Part shown: positions 36,531 to 49,722 of the stretch, piece by piece | Numbering within the stretch: the stretch's first letter is position 1 | Layout: the number at the start of each line of letters is the position of its first letter | Source of the DNA: Polyodon spathula | Lineage: Eukaryota; Chordata; Actinopteri; Acipenseriformes; Polyodontidae | Direction of reading: 5' to 3' | Length of the DNA: 64,000 nucleotides | Assembly (NCBI RefSeq): GCF_017654505.1 | Contig: NC_054538.1 | Location: 51,156,489-51,220,488 of the forward strand | Program-made: the position numbers and the translations under genes | Notes under the pieces: model-generated | Told to the model about the DNA's origin: nothing | Database searches by the model: none | What the model saw: the letters and a program-made list of their open reading frames with translations, nothing else

Positions 36531-37194
36531 ACAGTGGCTTCTTAATAAACAAATGTACCACTTCAGAGTTTGTAGTAGGTTGCTTATACATTACGATGCA
36601 TCATCCAGTTACTGTGCTTCACATATTAGTTCAACTTCTTATTTTGTATAGAATAATTCCGGGCATATAGACTTTTCAAACTTCAGAAACAATAAGTTTT
36701 ATTTACTTTCATCCATGGGAGTCAAATGGGTGGATAATCATTCCATTGTTGTACAGCAATATGTCAGCAACAATACAGCTGCTACGACTCCAACATATCT
36801 TCAAATGACTTATATCTATAAGTCTTATGCAGTTACAACTCTCCTATTTCCTATGTTTGTCTGCATTTCTTACTCTGTGTATGATTTTAAAGCATATATC
36901 TATCGTATATATAGTCGAAAAACTGTATTTGCTCTAGCTACAAACTAACTGTGTCATCTGTCCCGCTGTCCTTTTTTTTTTAAGTTTTCTTTCCAACTCG
37001 AATTTAACAATACTGCCTGAACAAGTGTTGTTAAATACCAGAATGCCACACATGTATTGAAAAATTGAGTTTGCAAAGCAATACATTACCGGTATTATAA
37101 ACTGTAATTTACAAATTGACTTGATCAGAAGGGTTAAAAAATGAGCTCTTTGCAAGATGTTATTAAATGTTTCTTTGTCCTTGTGAGAGGATGG
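36531..37194. other. Intergenic DNA, nothing recognised
   Basis: No supported feature. Confidence 0.5.
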
Positions 37195-37560
37195 TGTTGT
37201 GGTGACGTCAGGCCAGATGCAGAAAGCAAAACACGCACAAGGTACTGCAGGGCAAAAGACGTGCCGTGCACTGTTTATTTGAATACAAAAAAAATCAAAC
37301 AGAACACAAAAACACAGGTCAAGCTGGACAATCGCCTTCACTTATCCTCTATTTTAGTTTTAGTTTTGTTTCTGTTCTCTCACTCTCCCGTTCCTCCTCT
37401 GAACACCCACACTAAGGGCAGAGAGCTGCTGGCTTTTATGCAGGTGACCATCTCCCGATTAGCAACAAATTAATCACTTAATTTTAATTAGGGAGATGGC
37501 CACCTTCTGCACAAGGTTTTTTAAATAAATGTGGATGGGCTTCCCATCCACGCTGCAACA
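37195..37560 (-). mobile_element. LTR-like sequence, minus orientation
   Basis: Minus-strand 3' edge is CTGACGTCACCACAACA, like other LTR 3' ends here. AATAAACAGTGCACGG (plus-view about 37266-37281) is a polyadenylation signal. GCATAAAAGCC (plus-view 37433-37443) is a TATA-like box. An inverted motif pair GGAGATGGTCACCTGCA/GGGAGATGGCCACCTTCTGCA surrounds the upstream region. The left part of the LTR (to about 37700) is not delimited and no target duplication was found. Confidence 0.6.
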
Positions 37561-38234
37561 TAATACAAAAACAACCCTGCCGTCAAAACAATAACACAGC
37601 TCATGCCGTCATTTTTACATACAACAAATCCATACATAAATAAATCATAAGACAAATACAAAATAAACTGCACAGGGGCGGAGGGGGAAACCCCATTCTA
37701 AAAATAAATACTGTACAGGGCTCGTCGCCCTGTTCTTGAAAACAATGTCTCCTTCTTGCTGCAGACAAGACTCTCACATCACCTTGCCTTGTATATAGTC
37801 TCCTGTCTGACTGCAGCAGATTAACACCTGCTTTTCAGAGTTAAATAATCAAGCAAATACCAGGCCCGCAATTAACGGCAGCTTTAATAAATTAGGTGGA
37901 ATATTGAATAGACCTCATTTGCAAAATCCCTTCCCAATTTTAGCGGTTTTGGTTTAGTTTTACATATAAATATAATAATGTTGGTACCTTCTGAAAGATA
38001 TATCCAGAGGCATATAGACCTTTTTTGTGATCAAAATTTTAATGTGTTTATATACATAACAAAATCAATATCTCTATATACAATGATGAACACATTTTCC
38101 CTTCCCCTCCTTCCTCATCCCTCTCTCCCATGGTGGCCCCCCTCATCCCTCCCCGAACCCCATGAGAGTAATTTGGTAACAGGTAGACAAGAACCTCGAC
38201 AATCCCCACATTTCCTAACCATCCCAATTAGACA
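37561..38234. other. Possible continuation of LTR element, otherwise unrecognised
   Basis: AT-rich DNA with a CAGGGCTCGTCGCCCTG hairpin at 37717-37733. It may be the U3 part of the LTR at 37195 but this is not shown. Confidence 0.3.
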
Positions 38235-38239
38235 TCCAT

Positions 38240-38545
38240 CAATAGTTTGGCTCTCTCAGCCGCTGCTCCCCTCCAGGTCTCTAAGGTGGCAGTTTTTGCC
38301 ATATTTATCTTGGTGGTAGTTAGCTCCAACACCACTATGTCATTGAAATATGACAACCATTGCTGCAAAGGTAGTCTATGTGGAGGGAGCCAGCTCTGTA
38401 CTATTAGTTTCTTTGCCACTGTCAATCCAGCAAGTTAAATTTTCCATTGGAACTCAAGCATTTGAAGTCTCGAATCATCATTAAATAATAGTACAAACTG
38501 ATCTAATGGCAAGTCTAGATAGCCCTTTTTCAAAACTAAAGACCA
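38240..38545 (-). pseudogene. L1-clade LINE ORF2 C-terminal fragment
   Basis: The minus frame reads TVAKKLIVQSWL, LPLQQWLSYFNDIVVLE and TLETWRGAAAERAKLL. This fits the extreme C-terminus of L1/Tx1-clade ORF2 proteins (TxAKKxILxxW...WL...YxxLE...W). Upstream minus-strand sequence (to 38545) gives weaker matching in another frame with a stop. The catalytic RT and endonuclease are absent. Confidence 0.6.
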
Positions 38546-40229
38546 AAACACTGAAACACAAAATATAATATAAAATCTCCATTTAATCATTACTTTATTT
38601 ATACCTAGTTAAATGCAATTGAATGTCATTTTAACAACTTTGAATTCAAAACTAACAGTTTGAGATTAATTTGAGCAGCAGGGTGATTCACTAGAATTTC
38701 ATTTCATCTCTGGAGGGCTGGGTTCAAACCTGACTCAGTTCACATGAATAATTATTGGTAAAATTAAAAGTTCTAATCTAATCAGAAAGGAGACTAAATG
38801 AACCACATCTTATCGCAGCACTGGCTCCTCAAAAGGGGACATAAAATGATGCTGTAAATATAAAATTACTTACGTATTTAAATTTGAAAGATATTTATTT
38901 CATAAAAAATAGCAATGGGACTAGCTGTAGGGGATATAGGAAGAGAAAACTCCAGTATCTAGCCTTGCTTCCTCTTTAAAACAATATATTTTGCTTGGTT
39001 AAACAAACACTGTCTCCCACTTCTGGCCAGACTGTGTTAGTGCTATACTTAAAAAATAAAAGGAGGACTGGCATTAAACTATGGGGACAGGCCCTGAACG
39101 GAATCGCTTTGAATTGATGCTGGTTTGAAAGTAATGCATTCATTAATATGTTTGTACACAACAGGATAAAAATTTCATACATAAACTTTTTCGCCAGAGG
39201 TGGCGCTGTAACAAAAGGACATTGTATCTTTAGTGCCATCGTGTACCTACTTTATTGAGCCAAGTTCAGTGTATGTCTGTTTACAATAGAAGTTCATGAG
39301 GATTCTAGATGTTACAGTACATTTGACCTAAATTCCTCATAGTTCAATTTATTTATATTTTTCTTTATACAATACAGCCAAATTGTGCAAAAGATTATTT
39401 GTAGAGATTTTTCAGCAGCTTGCAAAACAACAACAAAAAAATCTCAGGACCAGTCTCCATAGCTTAACACCAGTCCTCCAGTGCAGATTATTTGTAGTAC
39501 TTCAGCCCCATCTAGTGTCTGAAATACAATTTACCACATAAGATCTTATTTGGGGGTATGTGTCTCAATTCCAGATGAGATGTTTGTAGTGTTCAACAAA
39601 CCTCCAGTTATTTAGCATAGAGTTGTGTGAACTGAATAATTATATGCAGGCTACATTTTATAACAGTTATGATACCAAAGTAATACAATATTATACAAAC
39701 ATTGTGGATTTTAAATGTTTAGTATTGGACACTAGCACACTAGCAACAAAGCCTGAAAAATATTTGCATTAAACACTGTAATGAAAAGTGGGGGATAAAT
39801 TTCACTTGCTTCAGATTGGGTGCATTATTTTATATCTTTAACCAGGGCTGAACGAATGACAAGGTGACTGTAAGCAAAAATATGTTAATTAAGTTATGAT
39901 TTCAGCGCTGTGCCTTTAATAAAATGACTGGCTGCAAAATAAGCTATGCTTATTTTATACATAAACAAGCTTACCTGACTTGAAAAACGTTTTTAACTGC
40001 AAGCAAATTTCTACACTGTACCTGGGTTGATTACTAATATACATGCGTCAATATGAAAGCTGAACACGAACGTTTTGAATGAAAAAAAAAACATAGTAGA
40101 CTACTAAAGTAAAAAAAAAGCTTCTGTTATTTTGAAATACCACTGCTTCAAATGATTACTACTGTTTAATAACAGTAGCACAGTTTTTTTTTATTAGGGT
40201 TGGTGTTGAAATTAAACCCATTATCACAT
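38546..40229. other. Intergenic DNA, nothing recognised
   Basis: No supported feature; AT-rich. Confidence 0.5.
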
Positions 40230-41110
40230 TACAGAAAAGAGCAATTATAAAGTACAGTAAAATCAGTAGAAAATAAAATCACTTTCATGTAAGAGCAAAA
40301 TAAAGAATACAGTAAGTAATTCCATTTAAGAGCGAGTTCAACAAACAGCAGTTAAACTTATGGTAAAAAATATTTGCTTATATGAGTAAAGTCCATTAAG
40401 GGCATACAGTAAGTACAATAATGGATGAGAGCGATTTCAAATAAGAGCAATTACAAAAAATTTGACTACGGATACCTATAAGAGTAAAATGAAACACAAA
40501 ATACAGGAAGTAGTTATAGTTAAGAGCAGTGGTAGAATATGGCAAGGCACGGAGTAGTTCAGTGCAAGTACAAGCTGATGCATGTACTGGTACAACTGGG
40601 TGCCATGCAATATGGTCGAGAGTTGTAGGTTTACAGATGCTGTTAGAACAGGTGTGTCTTAAGGAGACGCCGGAAGGTGGTCAGGGACTAAGCAGTCCTG
40701 ATATCTGTGGGTAGGTTGTTCCATCACTAAGGGGCAAAGGCGAAGAAGGAGCGGACTCTGGAAGCGGGGGGTGGAGGGTGGGTATAGCTAATTTACCAGT
40801 GGTGGAGGGAATTGCAGTAATCAAGGCGGGACAGTACCAGGGCCTGAACTAGGAGCTGCATGGAATAGGTGGTGAGGAAGGGGCGAATTCTGCATATGTT
40901 GCTGAGGAAGAAGCAACAGGAGCGTGCCAGAGTGGAGACGTGCCGAGAGTAGGAGAGGGCAGAGTCGAGGGTGACACTGAGGTTCTTGATGGATCAGGAG
41001 GGAGAGAGGGTGGTGGATTCAAGAATAGAGATAGAAAGGGGGAAGAAGAGGGGGAAGAATAGGTCTTATTTGGAGAGGTTTAAGATGTGGAGAGATTTAA
41101 GATGATGCAA
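40230..41110 (-). pseudogene. L2-type LINE, C-terminal RT and 3' UTR, minus orientation
   Basis: On the minus strand 41015 to about 40790 encodes NLSVTLDSALSYSRHVS, RIRPFLTTYSMQLLVQAL and SRLDYCNSL, the L2 C-terminal RT/thumb region also seen at 62560-62760. A gap of missing residues follows, then sequence matching the ORF end and GATGCTGTTAGAACAGGTGTG (plus-view, partly), shared with the copy at 63140. Left of 40530 are irregular 60-75 bp repeats with AAGAGCAA, probably 3' UTR. Broken by stops. Confidence 0.7.
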
Positions 41111-41771
41111 GTGCATCCAGGAGGAGATGGGTAAGAGGCAGGTAAAGATACAGGAAGAAATGTCGGAGTCAGAGGGGGGAAAGGAAGAGGAAGATCTGGC
41201 AATGATGGGCATAGGTGTAAAAAGAATAAGGATTTTAAAACCTACTGTGGCGATAGTTAAAAAAACTATTTTGAATAAAAAAGCTACTATGGGTCCCCAA
41301 ACGAAATAACCAAGAACATCGAAGGCGTTTGAGAAACAGGAGAAATCTCAGGTAAGTTTTGTATTAACTGTAATATAAGCAATTTGTTTTTAGTTTTTTT
41401 GGAAAAAAATACAGTACAGGCACAGGGTCTTTATAAGCACAATGCAGTGGCGCAACTAGACTATGTAAACTGGGGGGACAAAGTGGGGCAGAGCAATTTT
41501 TTGGGGGGGGGGCAAATTATCATGAGTTCATTCCGGTTTATTTGTGTTCGAAATTTTGTTTGGTTTATTAATTTATGCGTGTGCTCTGTGAGCAAGTGTT
41601 TGGTTTTTGTTTAAATATTTTATTTATTTTTGTGTTAAAAATAAAACAATGCACGCCGTGTCTTTTTGCACTGCAGTTACCTGTGTGTTCTTCCTCATTC
41701 TGGCCTGACTTCACCGCTCAGCCATTTCCTGTCACATGGACCATTCATGAATGTTTAAGTTTGAATCGTTA
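41111..41771. other. Intergenic DNA, nothing recognised
   Basis: Small chance frames only; a G tract at 41502-41511. Confidence 0.5.
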
Positions 41772-41805
41772 GGTTATTACCATAACCCTGGTTCCCTGAA
41801 AAGAA

Positions 41806-41966
41806 TGACAACCATTACTGAATGGGAAAGTAGCCTCTCTGACCGTCAATCACTAAGCATATATAAAAAAAGCTGCCCTATCAGGGCCCTGCTGTGAGGA
41901 GGAAGTCCCTTCCACCTCTTGCTGAAGAGGGATGTCCTTACAGTAGCATATCGCCATTTTCTTTCG
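41806..41966 (+). repeat. DIRS inverted terminal repeat, left copy
   Basis: Shares GCCTCTCTGACCGTCAATCA, CATATATAAAAAAAGCTGCC and GTAGCATATCGCCATTTTCT with the reverse complement of the right copy. The terminal 45 bases (41773-41817) are complementary to the first half of the internal region at 41999-42048. Confidence 0.88.
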
Positions 41967-41998
41967 AAATCGAAGGTCAGCTGGGGACTCGACCTTGA

Positions 41999-42098
41999 AG
42001 GATAATGGTTGTCATTCTTTTCAGGGAACCAGGGTTACGGTAATAACCTAACATTCCCTTTGAAGTGGAATGACAACCATTACTGAATGAGAAGCTGT
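41999..42098. repeat. DIRS internal complementary region
   Basis: The first half (GATAATGGTTGTCATTCTTT, AGGGAACCAGGGTTACGGT) is the reverse complement of the left terminus. The second half (CATTCCCTTTGAAGTGGAAT, GACAACCATTACTGAATG) is the reverse complement of the right terminus. In DIRS elements such a region templates the joining of both ends into a circle. Finding both halves side by side is strong support for the assignment. Confidence 0.85.
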
Positions 42099-42170
42099 AC
42101 CAAAGCTGTCGTGGCTCCAGATTACCAACAGTACAGCCTCGAGTCGATAGCCTCAGAGCCCTCATGACAC

Positions 42171-43358
42171 CTAAGGGCATGCCACCTGCAACACCCTAGA
42201 GCCCAGAGAGGGCCTCGCTCGGTTTGCAACATCAAGGAGGTAAAAACGCACAAATGTCTGATTACCTGTCCATGTAGCAGCGTTGCAAAGCTCATCCAAG
42301 GAGGCACCATGAAAGAGAGCCCATAAAGTCGCTTGGCCCCTGGTAGAATGGGCCGTAATGTCCCCCGGCATGGGGGAGTCCGTCCAAGCATATGGCATCT
42401 GACACCCAGTGCGCTAGATGTTGCTTTGACAGGGCTTGACCTCTAGAGTGGGACCCATAGCAGACAAACAGCTGGTTCGACTTCTCCAGGACGCTGTCCT
42501 AGCCAGGTAACAGCACAGAACCTGGACCGGACAAAGCGTGTGTTGTCTACGGTCCTCCTCTGACTCATGTGGGGGAGGTCTGAAGGTTTCCAAAACCATT
42601 GGTTGGTTAATATGGAATGATGAGACCACCTTTGGCAAAAAGGCTTGGTTTGTTCTTAATGTTACCCACAAGCCATTTCCAGTGAAAGTCATACATGTGT
42701 CATCGATGAACAGTGCATGAAGCTCACTTACTCTTCTGGCAGATGCAATGGCTAAGAACAACGCCACTTTGAGAGAAACAAGGCGCAGCTCTGCTGAGGC
42801 CATGGGCTCAAATGAGTGACCCGTAAGGACCTCCAGCACCAGCTCCAGATCCCACTTAGGGACCATGCTTTTCATCGGAGGACAGAGCCTCCAAGCCCCT
42901 TTAAAAAATTGCACTGCCAGGAAGTGTGCCCCAGGGGACGCAGAGTCAGTTTTATTGTGGCACACTGATATTGCTTCCAGGTAGCCCTTCAGGGTGGATG
43001 CAGATTTTCCCGCATCAAACAGGTGTTGTAAGAAGGTTAGGATTGTCTCAATAGGGCAGGTCACAGGATCATGACCTTCAACAATGCAACAGTCTTGGAA
43101 AACTTTCCATTTATATGAATACTGGGCTCTAGTGCTAGGCACCCTAGCAGACTGAAGTGTTTCTACCACTGCATCTGGCAAACCTCGTCTGGATAGATGG
43201 CTCCGTTCAACGGCCAGGCCCAGAGTTGGAGCTAGGCTGGGTTCGGGTGGCATAATAACCCCCCCGCTTGGCTCAGGAGGTCCTTGCGTAGCGGAAGCTG
43301 CCATGGTTGGCCCAACAACATGTCGGAGAGGAGAACAAACCAGGGGCATCTCGGCCAT
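42171..43358 (-). pseudogene. DIRS tyrosine recombinase (YR), frameshifted
   Basis: Site-specific tyrosine recombinase that would integrate the element's circular DNA. The main frame (42414-43358, 314 codons) has the N-terminal SAM-like domain (ARVPSTRAQYSYKWKVF, LTFLQHLFDAGKSASTLKGY) and the start of the catalytic domain with the first Arg in AIASARRVSELHAL. The frame shifts near 42400-42415. A second frame (to 42171) carries HSTRGQA with the His-x-x-Arg box, then FVRFYLLDV with the likely catalytic Tyr. In the other frame at the 5' end, an RNase H end phrase (PWQLPLRKDLLSQAGG) overlaps the YR start, as DIRS ORFs normally overlap. One shift separates it from an intact gene, so it is a fairly young relic. 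Confidence 0.88.
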
Positions 43359-43374
43359 CTCATTTTACCATGTT

Positions 43375-44400
43375 AATTTAGTTTAGACGTGATGTACCAA
43401 ACTAATAATATGTTATCAACCTCAGTTGATTATATATTCAAATTAACTCAGAAATGGGGCAATGATGAAATTATCTGCATTTACGAGGCAACTCCTTTTG
43501 AGCTGCACATTTCAAACAAACATAATACATTTCTTACACACTCTAAAACAGGAAGTTATATGCTATTCCTTGAACAGTTTCCACTTAACTTTATAGCATT
43601 TGCTTCAGTTACTTTCTCGAGTCATACAGTATTTAATATTAGACATGTTGAATACTTATCAGTTTCCACATATAGAAGTCAATCTGTGTCGATAAATACT
43701 GCAGCTCTCCAGATCCGCACTTCCAATGTAGACGGCACTTTGCTGTACGCATTGTATTGCGTAGGCTCACAATAAACAAATAAGTTCTTTTCAAATAGAG
43801 ATCAGCTTGTTGATCTCCAAAGCTTGCAAGATTACCTTGTTGTTGGCAGTTTTCCCACTGGGAATAGTTCAGTTGATCAGACGTAACTCAGTTCAGCTAA
43901 TGCATTGCAATTGAGAAGTTATATAGTTTCTATCAATGTTCTTGTGGCGATTCTCTCGGAATCTTCCAAAAACAGGCTTTGCCTTCTGTGAATTCAAACA
44001 TGTGTCCCATGACTCTGCAACTTTGTTCAGAGTAGCACACTGGAAACCTCAGCTCACAGCAGAAGCTCGCAGCTCACTTAAAAAGTCAGCGGGTTTCGTG
44101 ATTCTCTCTCACGGCCCCTTGTGCGACAAGGACTGGTTCCCGTCTAGTGTGAAGACACTTAGAATTGTTTGGGTTGTTCAGTGATTGCGAAGATAAGCCA
44201 TGTGTCCAGTATTTAGTTTACGGCTCTTTTTAAAAGCATTCTTTGTCAGTGGGGGAGTTGGAGACCAGAAACCAAGAAGACACAAAGAATGGTTTAAGAC
44301 TGCCCCCTGTGTATTCCAATTATGTTACTTTCATGCACAAAATGATATGATGACCCCACCCTTGACGCTACATTGGTCTAGGTTGGAAGGTGGCGTTCAG
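43375..44400. other. Unidentified ~1-kb segment inside the DIRS element
   Basis: Base composition is more AT-rich than the flanking DIRS sequence. It separates the RNase H end from the gag-like region. It contains a 128-codon plus-strand frame (43389-43775) with no recognisable motif, CAATAAACAAATAAG at about 43771-43785, and CACTGGGAATAGTTCAGTTG at 43857-43876. It may be another retroelement fragment inserted before or with deletion of RT. I found no clear edges or duplication. Confidence 0.4.
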
Positions 44401-45560
44401 GTCCAGTTGCCCCAGCAGGTTGGGAAGGCCACCTAGAGCGATAGGCAGAAAGGCGTGAGAACTTGGAAGTAACCTCCGTGGCCTTGTGGGACCTTTCAAG
44501 GCTAACATCAATGGTTGCTCCGAACTTCTGCCCCCCGTGTTATAGGGGCATCCAATAACACAACCTTCTCAGTCTCTATGATCTTGGCTTGGGTCAGACA
44601 AAGATTTCGGCAAGCGGCCACCAGCACCGCTAGAGACTTGCCTGATGCCTGACCTAACTCCCCCATCAGGTCAGTCATCACTCCCGTCACCTCCTGAAGT
44701 TCCCCTGCGTCTGTCTCCATTGCCTGCTCCTGCAGTCTCGCCGCTAGCTACGACTGGTAGAGCACCAAAATAGACATGGCGTTTGCCGCCCTTGCTGACA
44801 ACGCCGCTGAAGCATATGTCTTTTTTAGCATGGTGTCGGTTGTCCTGCAAGGCTTAGATGGGAAGGTAAGGTCTTTGTCCCCTCTGGTGAAGGTGGCTCC
44901 TTGCACCAGCACCATAATCGTGTCCCCGATGGGAGGGAACGTGAGAGGGGGAGCGCCTGTGCTTACGTGGGGAAGGAGAGCGGTACCTTCACAGCGATCA
45001 CCCAAACAATCAGTGTCGGTGTCGGTGCTGCAATGAGTGTGGATGGTAACGGGCTGTGGTCGGTGCCGAGTCAATCGGCGTCGGTGCGAGGAAGCGCAGT
45101 CAGTGCCAAGCTCTTGCCGTCAGCATCAGGAAGCGCGCTCGGTGCCGAGCAGTCATTGCTGTTTCAGCCGGTGGCGAGTTAATCGGTGTCTGCGCCGAGG
45201 ATGTTCGAGCTGGTGCAGGGTTCAATCAGCATCGGGTTCGGCCCCGAGGAAGAGCGCGGTCAGTGCCGAGTAAATCGGTGTAGAGGATGGCACCGTGAGC
45301 CTGCAGGGTCACCCTACAACACTGCAAAGCTCACACGACTCAGCAAACGGTATTATTAAACTACACAAGGTAATAATTGAGAATAAAAGCCTAGCGCCAA
45401 TCTCTATAGAGGGGTCGAAACCAACTCTAATCAGTAGAATCTACCGAAGCGAGACTACGGCAACTAGGAATCTCAAAAGCACTCGTATTTAAGTAGCTTA
45501 CCGTTATGAATCCAATTTGTAGGTAGAAACCGTACAAATGAGCTAATTTCCAGCACAAAG
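44400..45560 (-). pseudogene. DIRS gag-like region
   Basis: The minus frame at 44508-44720 reads METDAGELQEVTGVMTDLMG and continues with LGQASGKSLAVLVAACRNLC, then VLLDAPI. This resembles the gag-like ORF1 of vertebrate DIRS elements (helical, with a conserved A-C-R-N-L-x-L segment). Further upstream, 44990-45290 holds irregular GC-rich repeats of GTGCCGAG / AATCGGTGTC, common in the 5' part of fish DIRS elements. Several frameshifts are present. Confidence 0.55.
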
Positions 45561-45599
45561 GAAAGCACAAGGCAATCAGTGTGTTGTCTCAGTGAGGTG

Positions 45600-45771
45600 A
45601 GAGAGAAAATGGCGATATGCTACTGTGAGGACGTCCCTCTTCAGCAGGATGTGGGAGGGACCTCCCCACACCAGGGCCCTGATAGGGCAGCTTTTTTATA
45701 TATGCTCAGTGATTGACGGTCAGAGAGGCTCTTTCCCGTTCGGTAATAGTTGTCATTCCACTTGAAAGGGA
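45600..45771 (-). repeat. DIRS inverted terminal repeat, right copy
   Basis: Reverse complement of 41806-41966 with scattered differences. AATGGCGATATGCTACTGTG lies at the inner edge and GGTAATAGTTGTCATTCCAC near the outer edge. Confidence 0.88.
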
Positions 45772-45896
45772 AAATAATAATTGTTTATTAAAGAACATCT
45801 CACTTCTCCAAGCTCTGATTTCCCATCTATTTCCTTTTCCAATCACCTGCTCCACTTGATTACCTACCAACAGTAAACCCGATCTTTAACTATATA

Positions 45897-47503
45897 CAGT
45901 GCCTTGCAAAAGTATTCAGACCCCAGACCAATTCTCTCATATTAATGAATTACAAATTGTACATTGAAATTTCGTTCTGTTTGATATTTTATTTTAAAAC
46001 ACTTAAACTCAAACTCAATTAATGTAAGGTGACATTGGTTTTATGTTGGGAAATATTTTAAAGAAAAATAAAAAACTGAAATATCTTGCTTGCATAAGTA
46101 TTCAACCCCTGTGCCGTGGAAGCTCCTAGTTTGCACCGATGAAAGAAATTGCCCTAACGAGGACACAATTACCTTACCATTGGCCTCCACCTGTGAACCA
46201 TTAAAGTTCCTGTCACATTTTCTGGATAAAAACCCCACTGTTGAAGGATCATTGGTAAGGCTGTGAATCTGAAGGAAAATGAAGACCAAAGAGCATTCTA
46301 CAGAAGTTAGAGATAAAGTAATACAAATGCATAGATTAGGGAAAGGGTAGAAATTAATATCCCATAAGTGTTTGGATATCCCAGTGAGCACAGTTGGATC
46401 AATAATCAAGAAGTGGAAGCTGCATCACACCACCCAGGCACTGCCAAGAAAAACCCGTCCCTCATAACTCAACGCTCAAACAAGAAGGAGACTTGTGAGA
46501 GAAGCCACAGCGAGGCCAACAATCACTTTGAAGGAGATACAGAGTTCAGTGGCTGGGAGTGGAGTAATGGTGCACCAGTCAACCATATCAAGAACTCTGC
46601 ATAACACTGGCCTGTATGGGAAGGTGGCAAGAAAGAAGTCGTTACTCAAAAAGTACCATCTAAAAGCACGTCTGGAGTTTGCCAGAAAGCATGAGAGTGA
46701 TCCAGCGTCGGTGTGGGAAAAGGTTTTGTGGTCAGATGAGACCAAGATAGAGCTTTTTGACCAAAACTCAAAGCGCTATGTGTGGCGCAAACCTAACACT
46801 GCCCATGCCTCAAGACATACCATCCCTACAGTGAAGTATGGTGGTGGCAGCATCATGCTGTGGGGATGCTTCTCATCAGCAGGGACTGGGCATCTTGTTA
46901 CAGTTGAAGGAAGAATGGATGGAACAAAATACAGAATCTGCTTCAGTCCGCTAAAAAACTGAAGCTTGGGAGGAAATTTACCTTTCAGCAGTACAATGAT
47001 CCCAAGCACAAGGCCAAAGCAACATTGGAATGGCTCAAGAACAAAAAGGTGAATGTCCTACAGTGGCCCAGTCAAAGTCCTGATCTCAAACCCATTGAGA
47101 ATCTGTGGCACTATCTGAAAATTACGGTCCACAAGCGTCGTCCGACCAACCTGAACAACCTGGAGCAAATCTGTCAAGAAGAATGGGCCAAAATCACTCC
47201 GACACTGTGTGCAAAGCTGGTACATACTTACCCCAAAAGACTTAAAGCTGTTATTGCAGTGAAAGGTGGCTCTACCAAATATTAATGTGTGGGGGTTGAA
47301 TACTTATGCAAGCACAATATTTCAGTTTTTTATTTTTCTTAAAAATATTTCCCAACATAAAACCAATGTCACTTACAATAATTGAGTTTGAGTTTCAGTG
47401 TTTTAAAATAAAATATCAAACAGAACGAAATTTCAATGTACCATTTGTAATTCAGTAATATGAGAGAATTGGTCAGGGGTCTGAATGCTTTTGCAAGGCA
47501 CTG
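45897..47503 (+). mobile_element. Tc1/mariner element with ~200-bp inverted repeats
   Basis: Left end CAGTGCCTTGCAAAAGTATT and right end (minus) CAGTGCCTTGCAAAAGCATT. The repeats extend about 200 bp inward (left to about 46095, right from about 47305) and include CCCAACATAAAACCAATGTC in the right copy. TA precedes the left end; the right flank reads AA, probably a mutated TA. 1607 bp, usual for long-repeat Tc1 elements. It sits about 125 bp right of the DIRS element. Confidence 0.93.
46279..47285 (+). pseudogene. Tc1-like transposase, nonsense, frameshift and catalytic Asp to Tyr change
   Basis: Begins MKTKEHSTEVRDKVIQMHR at 46279 (N-terminal helix-turn-helix). Stops at codon 24 (TAG, 46348) and at 46465 (TAA). 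The catalytic part is open from 46495: first Asp in [12 protein letters not shown], then [11 protein letters not shown] and [19 protein letters not shown] small deletion with frameshift near 46930 removes a few residues after GTKYR. The second catalytic Asp is replaced: FQQYNDPKH has Tyr where the family has Asp (FQQDNDPKH). The Glu is kept in [10 protein letters not shown]. Ends [11 protein letters not shown] at 47285. Non-functional on four counts. Confidence 0.9.
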
Positions 47504-47776
47504 AATGGAGAGAAAATAATCCCACAAACAATTAAACTGGAGATTTTCAGTGTTTAGTTGAATGAATCTTCAGTGCTGGTTTTGGTCGCTTCGTAAACAG
47601 ATCTGACATAACCAGCAATGTTTGCCTTGTTAGTGACCAAGCATTTAAAAATGCCAATCACGTATTTTTGTTGATAATGGAAACATACAGAAAAGGAGGC
47701 AAAGACAAAGTTCGCTATCCATGCATTACTAATACTGCCGTTGACCTGGAGAAGCTAACACAAAAATATAACATAC
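47504..47776. other. Intergenic DNA
   Basis: Short spacer between the Tc1 element and the LTR element; nothing recognised. Confidence 0.5.

Positions 47777-49722
<1,946 letters not shown>

Larger units (their letters stand above)
41772..45771 (-). mobile_element. DIRS-type tyrosine-recombinase retrotransposon
   Basis: It has the hallmark layout of DIRS elements in minus orientation: inverted terminal repeats (41806-41966 and 45600-45768), an internal complementary region (41999-42098), a tyrosine recombinase gene beside it (42171-43358), and a gag-like region with DIRS-style repeats (44400-45560). DIRS elements integrate through the recombinase via a circular intermediate and make no target duplication; none is seen. 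Most of RT/RNase H is missing and about 1 kb of unrecognised DNA lies in its place (43375-44400). The total of 4.0 kb is short against the usual 5-6 kb. Confidence 0.85.

Noticed and set aside
37717..37733. Perfect hairpin as a terminator
   Set aside because: Bacterial-type terminators do not apply here; it is probably part of an LTR.
43389..43775. 128-codon plus-strand ORF as a possible new gene
   Set aside because: No motif, no repeat of codon pattern, no neighbouring exon, and it lies in an element interior; kept only as part of the unidentified segment.
44990..45290. GC-rich region as a possible CpG-island promoter of a host gene
   Set aside because: The repeats match the 5' region expected of a DIRS element and no gene follows.
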